In this document: positions 1 through 11,152 of the stretch, one piece after another | Position numbering within the stretch: position 1 is the first letter of the stretch | Layout: each line of letters starts with the position of its first letter | DNA from: Haematomicrobium sanguinis DSM 21259 | GTDB taxonomy: Bacteria; Actinomycetota; Actinomycetes; Actinomycetales; Micrococcaceae | Assembly (NCBI RefSeq): GCF_000688395.1 | Contig: NZ_JIAG01000014.1 | Coordinates: 1-64,000, forward strand | Direction of reading: 5' to 3' | DNA length: 64,000 bases | Notes under the pieces: generated by a model | Told to the model about the DNA's origin: nothing | Databases searched by the model: none | What the model saw: the letters and a program-made list of their open reading frames with translations, nothing else | Program-made: the position numbers and the translations under genes

Positions 1-1
1 C

Positions 2-286
2 CCAGAGAACACGCAACTCTTCACCCGAACCGCCATACAACGCGGCGGGATCTCGGTGGCAGGGCACGTCTACGTCCTCGGCAAAGCATGGACCGGGCAA
101 ACGATCCACGTCATCCATACCCCGAACACCGTCGAACTCTTCACCCGCGAGGGCGAAAGCCTGATACTCAAACCCTGGCCCCCACCCAAATCCGTCAAAT
201 ACGAAGCCATCGCACGCCAACTCACCCACCCACACACCCGACACCACACACCCCACAAAAACTGTCCACTATGTATTGAGACCTAA
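2..286 (+). CDS. IS481/integrase-like transposase, C-terminal fragment
   Basis: The open frame enters from the left edge and stops with TAA at 284-286, so only about the last 94 residues are visible. The pattern (a VYVLGKAWTG segment, then NTVELF, then GESLILKPWP) resembles the beta-rich tail that follows the DDE integrase core in IS481-type transposases. The catalytic core lies outside the window. The last codons run into the first copy of a tandem 23-bp repeat, as expected if the transposase ends inside the terminal repeat of the element. The family call rests on a short tail and is moderate; element completeness cannot be judged. Confidence 0.55.
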   Translation, partial: PENTQLFTRTAIQRGGISVAGHVYVLGKAWTGQTIHVIHTPNTVELFTREGESLILKPWPPPKSVKYEAIARQLTHPHTRHHTPHKNCPLCIET

Positions 287-307
287 CTGTCCACTATGTA
301 TTGAGAC
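260..307. repeat. Tandem 23-bp direct repeat at IS end
   Basis: The 23-bp unit beginning AACTGTCCACTATGTATTGA occurs at 260-282 and again, identical, at 285-307, separated by CT. The first copy covers the end of the transposase reading frame. I infer an insertion-sequence terminus, possibly duplicated or two abutting element ends. The opposite end is outside the window. Confidence 0.6.
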
Positions 308-316
308 AGTACAGAC

Positions 317-357
317 CCCCATACGGCGAGGAAAATGCGGTACGGGGATGCGAAACG
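317..357. repeat. Palindromic repeat family A, copy 1
   Basis: Positions 336-357 are identical over 22 bp to the right arm of the large hairpin at 13667-13746. A degenerate left arm (317-327, two mismatches in 11) lies just before it, so this copy could form a compact hairpin. It sits between the IS end and the queuosine-precursor transporter gene. Confidence 0.7.
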
Positions 358-484
358 AGTAGAATGAGTTCGGCTCGGGTGGCAGACGGGCCGGACGTTA
401 GTCCCACACATTCATCAGCATCTTTCTTTGGGTTGATTGGCACGAGTCGCGCCTAGGCGACCCCACAATTACTGAAGGACAACA

Positions 485-2514
<2,030 letters not shown>

Positions 2515-2544
2515 CTAGTCGGCGGTGCGGCCGCTCATCCCTGT

Positions 2545-2584
2545 ATTGCCTTTTCATCCCGCAATTGCCGGATGAAAAGGCAAT
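2545..2584. repeat. Intergenic palindrome, 15-bp arms
   Basis: ATTGCCTTTTCATCC (2545-2559) is perfectly inverted at 2570-2584 with a 10-nt loop that itself contains GCAATTGC. A further partial copy of the arm (GGCGGATGAA) follows at 2586-2595. It lies between tgt and a co-directional DUF4916 gene. It lacks a T-run and does not look like an ordinary terminator. Confidence 0.75.
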
Positions 2585-2662
2585 TGGCGGATGAACCGGG
2601 GTGTGGGGGTGGCAAAAGGGTGGGGATTGCTGGATGTGTGGGGTGGAGGGGTGGGGTGAGTC

Positions 2663-3208
2663 CTAGCGGCCCCAGGCTGCGTACGCGAGCGCTTGCCGCA
2701 ACAAATCCTGACGGCCGCCGTGGAATTCATCTTGGACATACGGGCTGAGCGCCTCTTCCGGGGTCATCCACGCGAGTTCAAGCGCGTCCTGGCGCGGGTA
2801 GCATTCGCCATTGACCGGGATGATGTAGGCCAGTGCCACCGCGTGTTGCCGGTCATCGGTCAATCCGCTTTGCGAGGGCGCCGGGAAATACTCGGCGACG
2901 GTAAACGGAACCAGGCTCGGCGGCAGTTGCGGGAGGGCAAGAGAGCCAAGGTCTTTTTCCAGGTGCCGCAGGAGAGCCGCGCGAATCGTCTCTTTGTGCA
3001 TCACGCGCCCGGACACGAAGGTGCGCACCATTTGCCCGGCGGGCGTGGCCTGCAACAGCAAGCCCACCTCCGTCACATAACCGAGCGAGTCCAGGCGCAC
3101 CGGAATCGCCTCAACGTAAACCATCGGCAGGCGCTCTCTGGCCCACGCCAACTCTTCATCGTTGAGCCAACCGGGATGCGGGTCTGGGGTGCGAACACTC
3201 ATATCCAA
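2663..3208 (-). CDS. DUF4916 NUDIX-like protein
   Basis: The 181-residue protein matches the actinobacterial DUF4916 family, which is related to NUDIX hydrolases. It begins with a WLNDEELAWARERLPMVYVEAIPVR segment (about residues 14-38) and contains a VGLLLQA strand and a PEEAL segment near the end. A canonical NUDIX box (GX5EX7REUXEEXGU) is not visible, so hydrolase activity is doubtful. It lies 3 bp downstream of the MFS gene on the same strand and may be cotranscribed with it. Confidence 0.7.
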   Translation of the reverse strand: MDMSVRTPDPHPGWLNDEELAWARERLPMVYVEAIPVRLDSLGYVTEVGLLLQATPAGQMVRTFVSGRVMHKETIRAALLRHLEKDLGSLALPQLPPSLVPFTVAEYFPAPSQSGLTDDRQHAVALAYIIPVNGECYPRQDALELAWMTPEEALSPYVQDEFHGGRQDLLRQALAYAAWGR

Positions 3209-3211
3209 GTT

Positions 3212-4720
3212 TTACCGCATTGCCCCGGCATCTGCCGAACGCCCATGGCTCGAAACGCGAGTTGGTCCGCCCCCAGCCGCGCGCGTCGGAAGCGGCAGCG
3301 CGGCGACGCACACCAACGCCAAGAAGACCAAGGCCCCCAGGAGTAGCCACATATTTCCAGTGCTCAAGGTAAGGGAAGCCAGGCCGCTGACCACAGTCGC
3401 TGAGACAGCAACCGCAATGGACTCGCTGATGCCGGCCGCCGCACCGGCCTCCCCCGGGCTGATGCCATCTGGGGGCGTGGGCTCGGCCAAGATCGCATTG
3501 TATGTTTCGAGGTACGCGAGCCCGATGCCCACGCCGGCTAACGACCAGCCGATCACTAAGAGGGCGAGCGCAAGCCCTTGCTCACCGGATGCCAGGAATC
3601 TGGCGTTAGTGAACACCGCGACCGAACCGGCCACCGCCGCGATACCCACACCCAAGAGAAGCAAGCCGACCCGCACCACAGTGCGCGGAAAAGGAACAGC
3701 GGGCTCGCCCACCTTCGTATCCGGCTCGCCCGCGCGGCCTCGACGCTTACTTCTCGACACGTTAACCTTCCCCACAATCGCCCCGGTCACCGCCCAGCCA
3801 AAGCCACCGCACGCGAGCGCAATCGCCGTCATGGTCGCGTCCAGCCTGAGGATATCGGTGGCCAGGATCGGCACCGCCGCCTGCGCCCCAAAATACGCAA
3901 AAGTCATCGCGGCAAGCAGCAGAACCGCGCCGGGCCGGCGACCCCGAGCGCGCAGAGTTCCCACAGGCAAAGTTCGCTGCGCCCCCAGCACCAACAAAAA
4001 CGAACCCGCCGCGTAGGCGAAGACAATCAAACCTGGAAGGAGCACCGGCGCGAGGGCTAGCCCACCAGCGCCGAGAGCGAGAATGAGGCCATTCGTCACA
4101 CCGAGCGACTGCCGTTGAGACCCCTGAGGCGCGCTCCCGCTTTCGCGCGCACCACCACGCGGCATCGCCACCGCAATGACCACCCGCGCGGCCACCAGCA
4201 ACGGCAAATACAACACCAGCGCCCAGCGCCAACTCCCCAAAGCATTGGTCGCCGCGAGATATACCGGCGCCAGCGGCGAACTCACTAGCCACACCGCGGC
4301 AAAGCCAGCCAAGACTGCCCGCCGGTGTTCCTCGCGCAAACTTGTCAGCACCCCGCCGAGCGTCACAGTCATCATCGCGCCGGCGGCAAGCCCAACCACC
4401 ACGCGCCCCCCGACAAACATTGCCATCGACGAACTCAACGCGGTGAGCGTAGAACCGGCCACGCTGATCGCGGCCAAGAAACCAATAAGCCGATTCACGG
4501 AAAATCGGGCCAGCAGATACGGCCCCAACGGCATACTGGCGAACGTGGCCATCAGCGGCAACCCATAGGCTACCGAGTACAGATCCTTCGCCCCGAATTC
4601 CGTGGTGACTTGCGGCGTCACCACCGGCACCACGTAGCTTTGAATGCCCACTGCGAACTCGAGCGCCAGCAGCGCAAACGCAATCACCAGCGAACGCTTC
4701 CGGCTCAACATTTCTGCCAC
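3212..4720 (-). CDS. MFS transporter
   Basis: This 502-residue polytopic protein has about twelve hydrophobic segments and a central charged loop near residues 325-340 (SRSKRRGRAGEPDTK). The N-terminal half (FALLALEFAVGIQSYVVPVV, then LGPYLLARFSVNRLIGFLAA, then GRVVVGLAAGAMMTVTLG) is typical of drug:H+ antiporter-like MFS exporters. The substrate cannot be told from sequence. It is closely followed by the DUF4916 gene. Confidence 0.8.
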   Translation of the reverse strand: MAEMLSRKRSLVIAFALLALEFAVGIQSYVVPVVTPQVTTEFGAKDLYSVAYGLPLMATFASMPLGPYLLARFSVNRLIGFLAAISVAGSTLTALSSSMAMFVGGRVVVGLAAGAMMTVTLGGVLTSLREEHRRAVLAGFAAVWLVSSPLAPVYLAATNALGSWRWALVLYLPLLVAARVVIAVAMPRGGARESGSAPQGSQRQSLGVTNGLILALGAGGLALAPVLLPGLIVFAYAAGSFLLVLGAQRTLPVGTLRARGRRPGAVLLLAAMTFAYFGAQAAVPILATDILRLDATMTAIALACGGFGWAVTGAIVGKVNVSRSKRRGRAGEPDTKVGEPAVPFPRTVVRVGLLLLGVGIAAVAGSVAVFTNARFLASGEQGLALALLVIGWSLAGVGIGLAYLETYNAILAEPTPPDGISPGEAGAAAGISESIAVAVSATVVSGLASLTLSTGNMWLLLGALVFLALVCVAALPLPTRAAGGGPTRVSSHGRSADAGAMR

Positions 4721-4740
4721 CGTGCCCCCAGCAGGATTCG

Positions 4741-5475
4741 TTAGAGGGCCTGATACCCGTAAAGGTCGGTCGGCTTTTCGTTGATCCAGATCGGCTTGCC
4801 CGGATGGTCTGGGTCCTCGAGCAACAGCGTCCTGCCATACGACTCATCCACAACGCTCCCGCGCAACCCCGCGCCTTCCAAGCGCTCGAGCAAGAGGTGA
4901 GCATCGCCGTCGTACTCCAGGCCAAATGCCGAGAGACTCTCGGTCGACGCAACCGAGGACCCCAGATCGTGATCCATCACCTGCCCGCCGCCCGGCGCGC
5001 TAAAGCTGATGAACTCGCCGTCGTTGGAACGCAACTGGGCGCGCAACCCAAGCGCGTCCAGCAGTTCCCCGAAGCGCGGCACGTCCCGCACAAACGCGAT
5101 CTGATTGACCGTCACTGCGGGGCTGTCAGAACCGGCCGGGATTGGGCCCCGCGCCGCATCCACCCAAAAGGACAACCCCGCCTCATATTCCACCCGCATG
5201 CTCATTCCGTGCGGCTGCTCGCTCACCTCGGCCGCGAACCCGGCCGACCGCACCGCCTCCGAAAGCGACTCAAGAGAATCGCTGGAAAACCGAAAATCGG
5301 TCGTCAAATGATAGGAATCCGCGGGGGTCGAGGCGTGCAGGGCAACCGACCCGGAGTCGGCCCCAAACACGCGGAAAGACGGGCTGTCATATGACTTCCG
5401 CAGCCCCAGCGCGAGCAGCAGCTCCTCATTCGCGTCCATGTTCGGCGTGTATCGAATTGGCGTGACCTTGATCAT
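4741..5475 (-). CDS. VOC/glyoxalase-fold protein, two modules
   Basis: The 244-residue protein is built from two VOC-like halves (about 1-115 and 120-240), each opening with a TPIRYTPNM- or [11 protein letters not shown]-like strand followed by a LLLALGLR or LLDALGLR helix. The family includes dioxygenases, glyoxalases and resistance proteins; function is unassigned. Its start ATG overlaps the stop of the upstream ribbon-helix-helix gene (ATGA), implying translational coupling. Confidence 0.7.
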   Translation of the reverse strand: MIKVTPIRYTPNMDANEELLLALGLRKSYDSPSFRVFGADSGSVALHASTPADSYHLTTDFRFSSDSLESLSEAVRSAGFAAEVSEQPHGMSMRVEYEAGLSFWVDAARGPIPAGSDSPAVTVNQIAFVRDVPRFGELLDALGLRAQLRSNDGEFISFSAPGGGQVMDHDLGSSVASTESLSAFGLEYDGDAHLLLERLEGAGLRGSVVDESYGRTLLLEDPDHPGKPIWINEKPTDLYGYQAL

Positions 5476-5618
5476 TTTTGCTCCCCGCCGCCCAGGTACT
5501 CGCGCAGGGCGGTCTCGACCAGCACCGACAGGCTTTGCCCATCGTCAATTGCGCGATGCTTGACGCTCGTCACGAGGTCCTTGGGCAGATAGACATTGAA
5601 TTGCACTTTCTCCGACAT
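5472..5618 (-). CDS. Small ribbon-helix-helix (CopG/Arc-like) protein
   Basis: This 48-residue gene starts with ATG at 5618 and ends with TGA overlapping the VOC start. The sequence shows a beta strand ([11 protein letters not shown]), a helix and a second helix ([14 protein letters not shown]), the ribbon-helix-helix layout of CopG/Arc DNA-binding proteins. Such proteins are usually autoregulators or antitoxins. No toxin is recognisable; the coupled partner is a VOC-fold protein. A cluster of CTAG elements just upstream (5620-5641) may be its operator. Confidence 0.7.
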   Translation of the reverse strand: MSEKVQFNVYLPKDLVTSVKHRAIDDGQSLSVLVETALREYLGGGEQK

Positions 5619-5619
5619 G

Positions 5620-5641
5620 CCTAGAATGCTAGTACTCTAGC
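5620..5641. promoter_or_regulatory. CTAG-cluster, candidate RHH operator
   Basis: Three CTAG tetramers occur within 22 bp (5620-5641) immediately upstream of the ribbon-helix-helix gene, overlapping the end of the DUF1232 gene. Small RHH proteins often bind short tandem inverted sites at their own promoters. Assignment to this regulator is inference. Confidence 0.35.
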
Positions 5642-6047
5642 TTGCTCGCGTGAAGCGCAAGAGCACCTCGAGGCCGGCGGGAGTTCCCGGCCAATGTCGC
5701 TCGAGCGCGTCCCGTCCCGCGGTTTTGAGAATGTGGCGCAACACAATCGCCACCACAATAAGATCATCCGCCCAGCCGATCACCGGCAAAAAGTCCGGCA
5801 CCAGATCGATGGGCAGCAGCAAATAACCCAGTACGACGGCGATCCACACCTTGCTCCCGCGCGGCACCTTTGGGTCGGCTACTAAGGATTTCAGGGTTCT
5901 GAGCAGATCCGGGATGAGACGCAGGGCGTCTTTAGCGGTCACGGTCTCGGGGTTGCGCCTCGCGTACAGCCACAGCAGAAAGAGCAGGACGGCATACACC
6001 AGCGCCAACGAGCCAACCACGGCCAGCAAAACTTCCCAGAAATTCAC
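5637..6047 (-). CDS. DUF1232 (YkvA-like) membrane protein
   Basis: The 136-residue protein has an N-terminal membrane segment (residues 5-28) and the DUF1232 core (VWIAVVLGYLLLPIDLVPDF, then GWADDLIVVAIVLRHIL at about residues 67-107). Members are small membrane-associated proteins of unknown function. It lies upstream of the RHH-VOC pair on the same strand with an 18-bp gap and could share a transcript with it. Confidence 0.8.
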   Translation of the reverse strand: MNFWEVLLAVVGSLALVYAVLLFLLWLYARRNPETVTAKDALRLIPDLLRTLKSLVADPKVPRGSKVWIAVVLGYLLLPIDLVPDFLPVIGWADDLIVVAIVLRHILKTAGRDALERHWPGTPAGLEVLLRFTRAS

Positions 6048-6058
6048 GGACTCAGTCT

Positions 6059-7147
6059 ATGGCGGCCGTACCCCAGTGGGTGCGATCGCTGAGTGCCCGC
6101 ACCCGGCGGCGGCTGGCCGTTCGCCGTGAAAGGATGAAGCATGTGACGATTCCGCAGACCCGCGCCGAAGCACGTGCCCTCGAACGCGCCCAAACAACTA
6201 CAGTTGTCCGTACCGCTCGCGGTCAACGGTTGCCGGGAACGCGGTATCGTGAGCCGGCGTGGGGTGGCGGTGCGGCGGTGAGCTTGGGCGTTTTGGTCGG
6301 TGTTTTCGGCGCGCTCGTGGGAATTGCGCCGTGGCTTTTGACCGGCGCGACTCTGCCCCTTCAAAATTTGTGGGGCACGCACACGGCTCCCGAGTCGATG
6401 CCGGTGGCTTTGCTGCCGATCAGTCAGTACAACGCGAGAGACATCGTCATCATGCTTGTGGTTGGCGCTCTGATTGCGGGGTTTGGTGCTTGGGGCGCGG
6501 CGAGGATCACGCGAGAGTCGCTCCGATGGGGCGCTCTCGCCGGGCTGGTGCTGGCGTACGCGGTAATTATTGTGCAGTCATTCCTGGTGACGGCCGAGGG
6601 GTTGCGCAACGACGAATCGGCGCAAATCTATGTTGCCGGACTCCTCGGGGGCACCCTGATATCGGCGGTCATCGGCGTCGGTATTTTCTATCTCGCCTCG
6701 GCCCGAACCCCGGTGCTACGAGCCTTGGCCGTGGGCGCGCTGGCAGTGCCGTTGGGCGCGTGGCCCTTAGTGTTTGCGCGTACCTCGCTCGTTGGTGAGT
6801 TTTCGATCACCGACGTCCCGTGGCTCCAGTGGATGCCCGGCGTCATTGCCGGGCTTGCACTCGCGTGGCTTGGCTGGCGTAGTGGTGCGGCGGTGCTCGT
6901 GTGGGTGCTGACGCTCGCGTTCTTATGGTTCTTGCCCGCGGTGTTTTCTGCGATTCAGTCGGCGCTGGGTAATCGCGTTATCCTGGGCGACTTTTCGGCC
7001 ATGATCGCCAACGCGAGCAGAGCCTTCGGCCACACGATCCTTCCCAACGAGCTCAACGTGGCAAACGTGATCGTTGCCGTGGTGATTGGCGTGCTCGGTG
7101 CCGCGGGGCTGGCGGTCTTGGAGCGCCGTCGTACCTCTGCGGGTTAG
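6059..7147 (+). CDS. Polytopic membrane protein of unknown function
   Basis: The 362-residue frame has a basic N-terminal 65 residues and then about eight hydrophobic segments (starting near residue 72, SLGVLVGVFGALVGIAPWLL). I recognise no catalytic or transport motif. An alternative ATG at 6134 follows AAAGG too closely to be convincing. It is divergent from the DUF1232 gene, whose start is 11 bp away, so the promoters must overlap. Confidence 0.6.
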   Translation: MAAVPQWVRSLSARTRRRLAVRRERMKHVTIPQTRAEARALERAQTTTVVRTARGQRLPGTRYREPAWGGGAAVSLGVLVGVFGALVGIAPWLLTGATLPLQNLWGTHTAPESMPVALLPISQYNARDIVIMLVVGALIAGFGAWGAARITRESLRWGALAGLVLAYAVIIVQSFLVTAEGLRNDESAQIYVAGLLGGTLISAVIGVGIFYLASARTPVLRALAVGALAVPLGAWPLVFARTSLVGEFSITDVPWLQWMPGVIAGLALAWLGWRSGAAVLVWVLTLAFLWFLPAVFSAIQSALGNRVILGDFSAMIANASRAFGHTILPNELNVANVIVAVVIGVLGAAGLAVLERRRTSAG

Positions 7148-7163
7148 CCCGCCCCGCCCCGCG

Positions 7164-7514
7164 CTACTGTTCCCGCGCGGAAAGGACGCAAAATTCGTTG
7201 CCCTCGGGGTCCGCGAGCACAGTGAACGTCGCGTCGGCGGGTTGGCCGACGTCGATGCGCTTAGCGCCGCGATCGAGGAGGCCCTGGATGAGGGCGTCGC
7301 GATCATCGCTCAGGTGCGGCGCGAGGTCCATGTGCAGCCTGTTTTTGACCGTTTTGTCTTCGGGGACCGGAACGAACACGAGGCCCGGCGGGCGGCGCTC
7401 CCAGGGGGTGGAGAAGGATTCCTCCATGACGTATTTAGGGACAATGACGATTTCTTCATCCGACTCGTAGATGACCTGCCAGTCCAGGGTGTCGGCCCAC
7501 CAGCGGAGGCTCAT
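7164..7514 (-). CDS. Glyoxalase-like (VOC) domain protein
   Basis: This 116-residue single-module VOC protein has the characteristic end in which a DPEGNEFCVL strand follows a paired strand (ATFTVLADPEG), and an earlier RLHMDLAP segment. These fit the glyoxalase-6 type found widely in actinobacteria. Substrate unknown. It converges with the upstream membrane protein gene. Confidence 0.75.
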   Translation of the reverse strand: MSLRWWADTLDWQVIYESDEEIVIVPKYVMEESFSTPWERRPPGLVFVPVPEDKTVKNRLHMDLAPHLSDDRDALIQGLLDRGAKRIDVGQPADATFTVLADPEGNEFCVLSAREQ

Positions 7515-7584
7515 GGTGGTGAGCTTACGCGGGGTGCGCGGGTGTTGGGGAGGTGCCGGAGCGTCAATGCGGCCAGCCGCTGTC

Positions 7585-7645
7585 CGCGACTTACCACGTG
7601 TGACGCTTATCCCCGTGCCATAAGCGTTGCACGTGGCAAGTCGCG
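7585..7645. repeat. Palindromic repeat family B, copy 1
   Basis: Two 26-nt arms (7585-7610 and 7620-7645) are inverted with 23 of 26 positions matching and a 9-nt loop. The outer arm CGCGACTTRCCAC is shared with the hairpin at 38184-38244. It lies between two co-directional minus-strand genes. Confidence 0.8.
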
Positions 7646-7698
7646 AAGTGGGTTGCGGCGCGGAGCGGGCGGAGCGGCGGAGTCAGGGCAGGGTCGCG

Positions 7699-8916
7699 CT
7701 ACAGCGTCGCGGCGGCCTCGAAACACATCCACGCCTGCAATTGCGTCGACAGGTCGATGCGCTTAGCGCCCGGGTAACACTCGGCGGAACTCTTGAACGG
7801 TTCGTTCGGAAAGATGAGCCCCTCTCGCGCCGTGAAAAGCGAGACCTTGAGCCGCGCCTCCTGCGCCCCATCCCACAGCGCCGACGCCGTGTCCAACACC
7901 AGCCTCCGCGCAATGTCGCACGCTTCTGCATCCGCCGCGCGCAATTCCGCAGAGCGCGCCGCCAGTGCCAAGTACCGCACCAATATCCCGGTAAACAGGC
8001 CGCCATCCCCGGAGCCGTGGGTCTTCAGCGATCGGCGCCCGCCGGGGCCGGACACCACCAGCTCCCGGTCCACCGCCCGCACGAGCGACGCCGCCCGCGC
8101 CACATACGCCGAGCCCCCAGTGTCGCCTGTGCCGCCTGAGCTCCCTGACCCACCAGTGCCACCCGAGTCACCAGACCCGCCCGACCCACCAGCAACCTTC
8201 GCCAACTCCAACAGTGCCCCCAAAACCGGCCCCTGGTTGTACGTCCATACCGACGGCTCCAGCACCTCGGCGCCGTCGCGGATTTTCACCCCGTCCAGGT
8301 ACAGCCCGGACTCCGCGTCATATACCTTCGCATCCAGCCACGCGAGCAACTCAGAGGCAACGGCAACATCCCCGCGCCGCGCCGCAATCAGCGCCACCGG
8401 TGCCGTCGCCGGCGTGTTCTTGAAATCGCGCGCGGTATTCCAAAACACCCCGCCGCCCAAATCCGGCGTCACCGCCGAGGTCAACGAATCCTGCAATCGC
8501 GCCATCGCCCGCGCATTCCGCAACCGCCCTGAGCGCCGCCCCACTTTCTTCGCCGCCTCAGCCAGTGCGTCCAGCCGCCCCACTGAGAGGGCCAACCAGG
8601 CCATGTCGTCATAGTACGAATTCGTAAACCGCAACGCGTTCCGCAACCGCATGGTGGTGACCAGCCGGGAAGCCAGCTTTCCGGCACTGGGGTGATCATC
8701 GCCGTCGAACCTCACACCCGTGGCCAACTCCCGGTAACCCGCGTCCACCAAGCAATCCACAAAGTGTGCCTGCCACCAATAGTGCCACTCGGGCGAGAGG
8801 CGCCACGGCCGCACAATCGCGCCCAAATACGTGCCCGGCAGCGCCCACAGCCGTTGACCGTAGAGGTGCGTCACGGCGCGCGCGGCCGCCGTCGATCGGG
8901 AATCCCAAGTGTCCAT
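7699..8916 (-). CDS. GH76 glycoside hydrolase (alpha-1,6-mannanase-like)
   Basis: GH76 enzymes cleave alpha-1,6-mannan. The 405-residue protein carries the family's paired aspartates in NSYYDDMAW (Asp103, Asp104), followed by GGGVFWNTARDFKNTPATAP and WTYNQGPVLGALLELA. No signal peptide is visible, so an intracellular role is likely. An unusual Gly/Ser/Thr-rich insert (about residues 242-270) interrupts the domain after the WTYNQG segment; its DNA is a degenerate short repeat at about 8118-8195. Confidence 0.85.
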   Translation of the reverse strand: MDTWDSRSTAAARAVTHLYGQRLWALPGTYLGAIVRPWRLSPEWHYWWQAHFVDCLVDAGYRELATGVRFDGDDHPSAGKLASRLVTTMRLRNALRFTNSYYDDMAWLALSVGRLDALAEAAKKVGRRSGRLRNARAMARLQDSLTSAVTPDLGGGVFWNTARDFKNTPATAPVALIAARRGDVAVASELLAWLDAKVYDAESGLYLDGVKIRDGAEVLEPSVWTYNQGPVLGALLELAKVAGGSGGSGDSGGTGGSGSSGGTGDTGGSAYVARAASLVRAVDRELVVSGPGGRRSLKTHGSGDGGLFTGILVRYLALAARSAELRAADAEACDIARRLVLDTASALWDGAQEARLKVSLFTAREGLIFPNEPFKSSAECYPGAKRIDLSTQLQAWMCFEAAATL

Positions 8917-8993
8917 AAGCCCACCTTATGAGCCGCGCGGCGCACGCAAAAGACCCGGTACGCTGGCAACGGAACACTACTCAAGGAGGACTA

Positions 8994-9773
8994 GTGGATA
9001 TTGCAGGCGCCAGCGCGCTCATCACCGGCGGCGCATCCGGGCTCGGGGCGGCCACGGCCAAAAAGATGTACGACGGCGGAGCTTACGTTGTGCTCGTGGA
9101 CTTGCCTTCTTCGCGGGGCGAGGAATATGCCCGCGAGTTGGGCGAGCGGGCGCGGTTTGTTGCCGCGGATGTGGCTGATGAGGGGCAGGTGGCTGCCGCG
9201 GTTTCCGCCGCGGGTGAGCTTGGCCCGTTGCGGCTGGCCGTGAATTGCGCCGGAGTCGCGACACCCGGAAAGGTGCTCGGGCGGGACGGCGTCTTGCCGC
9301 TGGAACAGTTTGAGCGGGTGATTCAGGTGAATCTCATCGGGACCTTTAATGTGACGCGGCTGGCGGCCGAGGCGATGGCCGAGACATCGCCGGTCAAGGA
9401 CGCAGCGACGGGGACTGAAGAGCGCGGGGTGATTGTGAATACCGCGTCGGTTGCCGCGTTCGACGGGCAGATCGGGCAGCCCGCGTATTCGGCGTCCAAG
9501 GGTGCGGTGGCGGCGATGACGCTGCCGTTGGCTCGCGAGTTGGCGCGGCAGTTGATCCGGGTGATGACGATTGCGCCGGGCATTTTTGAGACGCCGATGA
9601 TGGCGGGGTTGCCGGAAGAAGCGCAGAAGTCACTGGGTCAGCAAGTACCGCACCCCTCTCGGCTGGGTAAACCTTCTGAGTATGCGGCATTGGTGGAACA
9701 CATTGTGGCGAACCCGATGCTCAACGGCGAGACCATCCGCCTGGACGGCGCGATCCGAATGGCACCGAAGTGA
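8994..9773 (+). CDS. SDR oxidoreductase, 3-hydroxyacyl-CoA dehydrogenase type II-like
   Basis: The start is GTG at 8994, preceded by AAGGAGGA (8983-8990). The 259-residue protein has the TGGASGLG nucleotide-binding motif, the NCAG motif, and the Ser-Tyr-Lys set ([10 protein letters not shown], then QPAYSASKG). The type II 3-hydroxyacyl-CoA dehydrogenase resemblance comes from the [15 protein letters not shown] segment. It overlaps the following acyl-CoA dehydrogenase by GTGA, suggesting joint action in fatty-acid or branched-chain acyl-CoA oxidation. Confidence 0.85.
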   Translation: MDIAGASALITGGASGLGAATAKKMYDGGAYVVLVDLPSSRGEEYARELGERARFVAADVADEGQVAAAVSAAGELGPLRLAVNCAGVATPGKVLGRDGVLPLEQFERVIQVNLIGTFNVTRLAAEAMAETSPVKDAATGTEERGVIVNTASVAAFDGQIGQPAYSASKGAVAAMTLPLARELARQLIRVMTIAPGIFETPMMAGLPEEAQKSLGQQVPHPSRLGKPSEYAALVEHIVANPMLNGETIRLDGAIRMAPK

Positions 9774-11131
9774 GTGCGCTGGCGGCCGGTGGTGCCGGTG
9801 GGTCCGCTGCTGGTACCAGCGGCGACGGTGGTGGCGGGGTTGCGGCCGGGGATGCCGCGGGGGTTGCCGGCGGCGCGGACTGGCCGGTTGAGGACGACGG
9901 TGCGCACGCCGCCGCGGCCGCCGTCGCCTCCGGTATCGACCCGACTCCCTCGCTGAGTGCGCCGCACGCCGGTGCCGACTTTTATCACGTCGAGGCGTGG
10001 CTTGCCGAGCATGAACGTTCCAAGCTCGCCGAACTGCGCGAGTTTCTTGCTCGCGAGGTGTTGCCGCACGCATCCCGGTGGTGGGACGCGGCGTCCTTCC
10101 CGGTCGATTTGTTGCCCAAGCTCGCAGCCCTTGGCTTGAGTGCACCGATCCAGCAGGGCTATTCGCCGCTGTTTCAGGGGCTGGTGATTGCCGAGCTGAC
10201 CCGAGCCGACACCTCGATCGCGACCTTCTTCATGGTGCATCACGATCTGTATGTCGAGGCGTTGCACCAGTTTGGAACGCCCGAGCAACAGCAGCGCCTG
10301 CTCGGCCCGGCGCAGGCGTTGGAAGAGACCGGAGCATTCGCGTTGACCGAGCCGGAGCACGGTTCAGACATTTCGGCGCGCATGGAGACGACGGTGCGCC
10401 GGGACGGGGATGATTGGATTCTGAACGGCCGCAAGCGTTGGATCGGCAACGGCACGTTTTGCGACCGGATGGTGCTGTGGTGCACGGACGAGTCCACCGG
10501 CGAGGTCCGCGGATTCTTCCTCGACGCCAACGCCCCCGGCGTCACGCGAACCCGGATCGAGAACAAGATCGCGTTGCGGACCGTGCAAAATGCGGACCTG
10601 GTTTTTCAGGATGTTCGTGTGCCGGAGTCGGACCGCATGCAGGGCGTCGCCTCTTTTAATGACGTGAAGCGCCTGCTGTTGGGCTCTCGGATCATGGTGG
10701 CCTGGCAGGCGGTCGGTCAGCAGCTCGCCGCATTCGACGTCGCCAGTGCGTACGCCCGTGAGCGCGAACAGTTTGGCCGCCCGATCGGCGCGAACCAGCT
10801 GGTGCAAGGGCAGCTCGTGCAGATTCTCGGCAACGCGGTGTCTTCGATGTCGATGCTCGCGCAACTCGCGCATTTACAGCGCATGTCGCTCGATCACGAC
10901 GGCTCACTCGAAATGCCGCAAGCAGCACTCGCCAAGTCCTTTACCTCGGCGCGCATGCGCGAGAGCGTCGCCCTGGCGCGCAGCATCTTGGGCGGCAACG
11001 GCATCGTCACCGATTACCGCGCCGCGAAGATCTTCGCCGACGCGGAGGCGATCTTCACCTATGAGGGCAGTTTCGAGGTCAACACCCTGATCGTGGGCCG
11101 GGACATCACCGGCATCTCCGCGTTCAAGTAG
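9770..11131 (+). CDS. Acyl-CoA dehydrogenase
   Basis: FAD-dependent acyl-CoA dehydrogenases oxidise acyl-CoA to enoyl-CoA. Motifs include [26 protein letters not shown], a [12 protein letters not shown] helix and the C-terminal [20 protein letters not shown] with the probable catalytic Glu432. The order and sequence resemble the glutaryl-CoA dehydrogenase-like subgroup. The first roughly 60 residues are a Gly/Ala-rich extension absent from the usual 380-390-residue family; the GTGA overlap with the SDR favours this start but a downstream start is possible. Confidence 0.9.
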   Translation: MSALAAGGAGGSAAGTSGDGGGGVAAGDAAGVAGGADWPVEDDGAHAAAAAVASGIDPTPSLSAPHAGADFYHVEAWLAEHERSKLAELREFLAREVLPHASRWWDAASFPVDLLPKLAALGLSAPIQQGYSPLFQGLVIAELTRADTSIATFFMVHHDLYVEALHQFGTPEQQQRLLGPAQALEETGAFALTEPEHGSDISARMETTVRRDGDDWILNGRKRWIGNGTFCDRMVLWCTDESTGEVRGFFLDANAPGVTRTRIENKIALRTVQNADLVFQDVRVPESDRMQGVASFNDVKRLLLGSRIMVAWQAVGQQLAAFDVASAYAREREQFGRPIGANQLVQGQLVQILGNAVSSMSMLAQLAHLQRMSLDHDGSLEMPQAALAKSFTSARMRESVALARSILGGNGIVTDYRAAKIFADAEAIFTYEGSFEVNTLIVGRDITGISAFK

Positions 11132-11152
11132 CGGCGTCCTCCCTCAGAAAGT

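Noticed and set aside
300-484. Possible preQ1 riboswitch before the transporter gene
   Set aside because: No recognisable pseudoknot core; the structured part is the family A palindrome.
3162-4016. A 284-codon plus-strand frame over the MFS gene
   Set aside because: Pro/Ala-rich antisense shadow of a membrane protein with clear helices.
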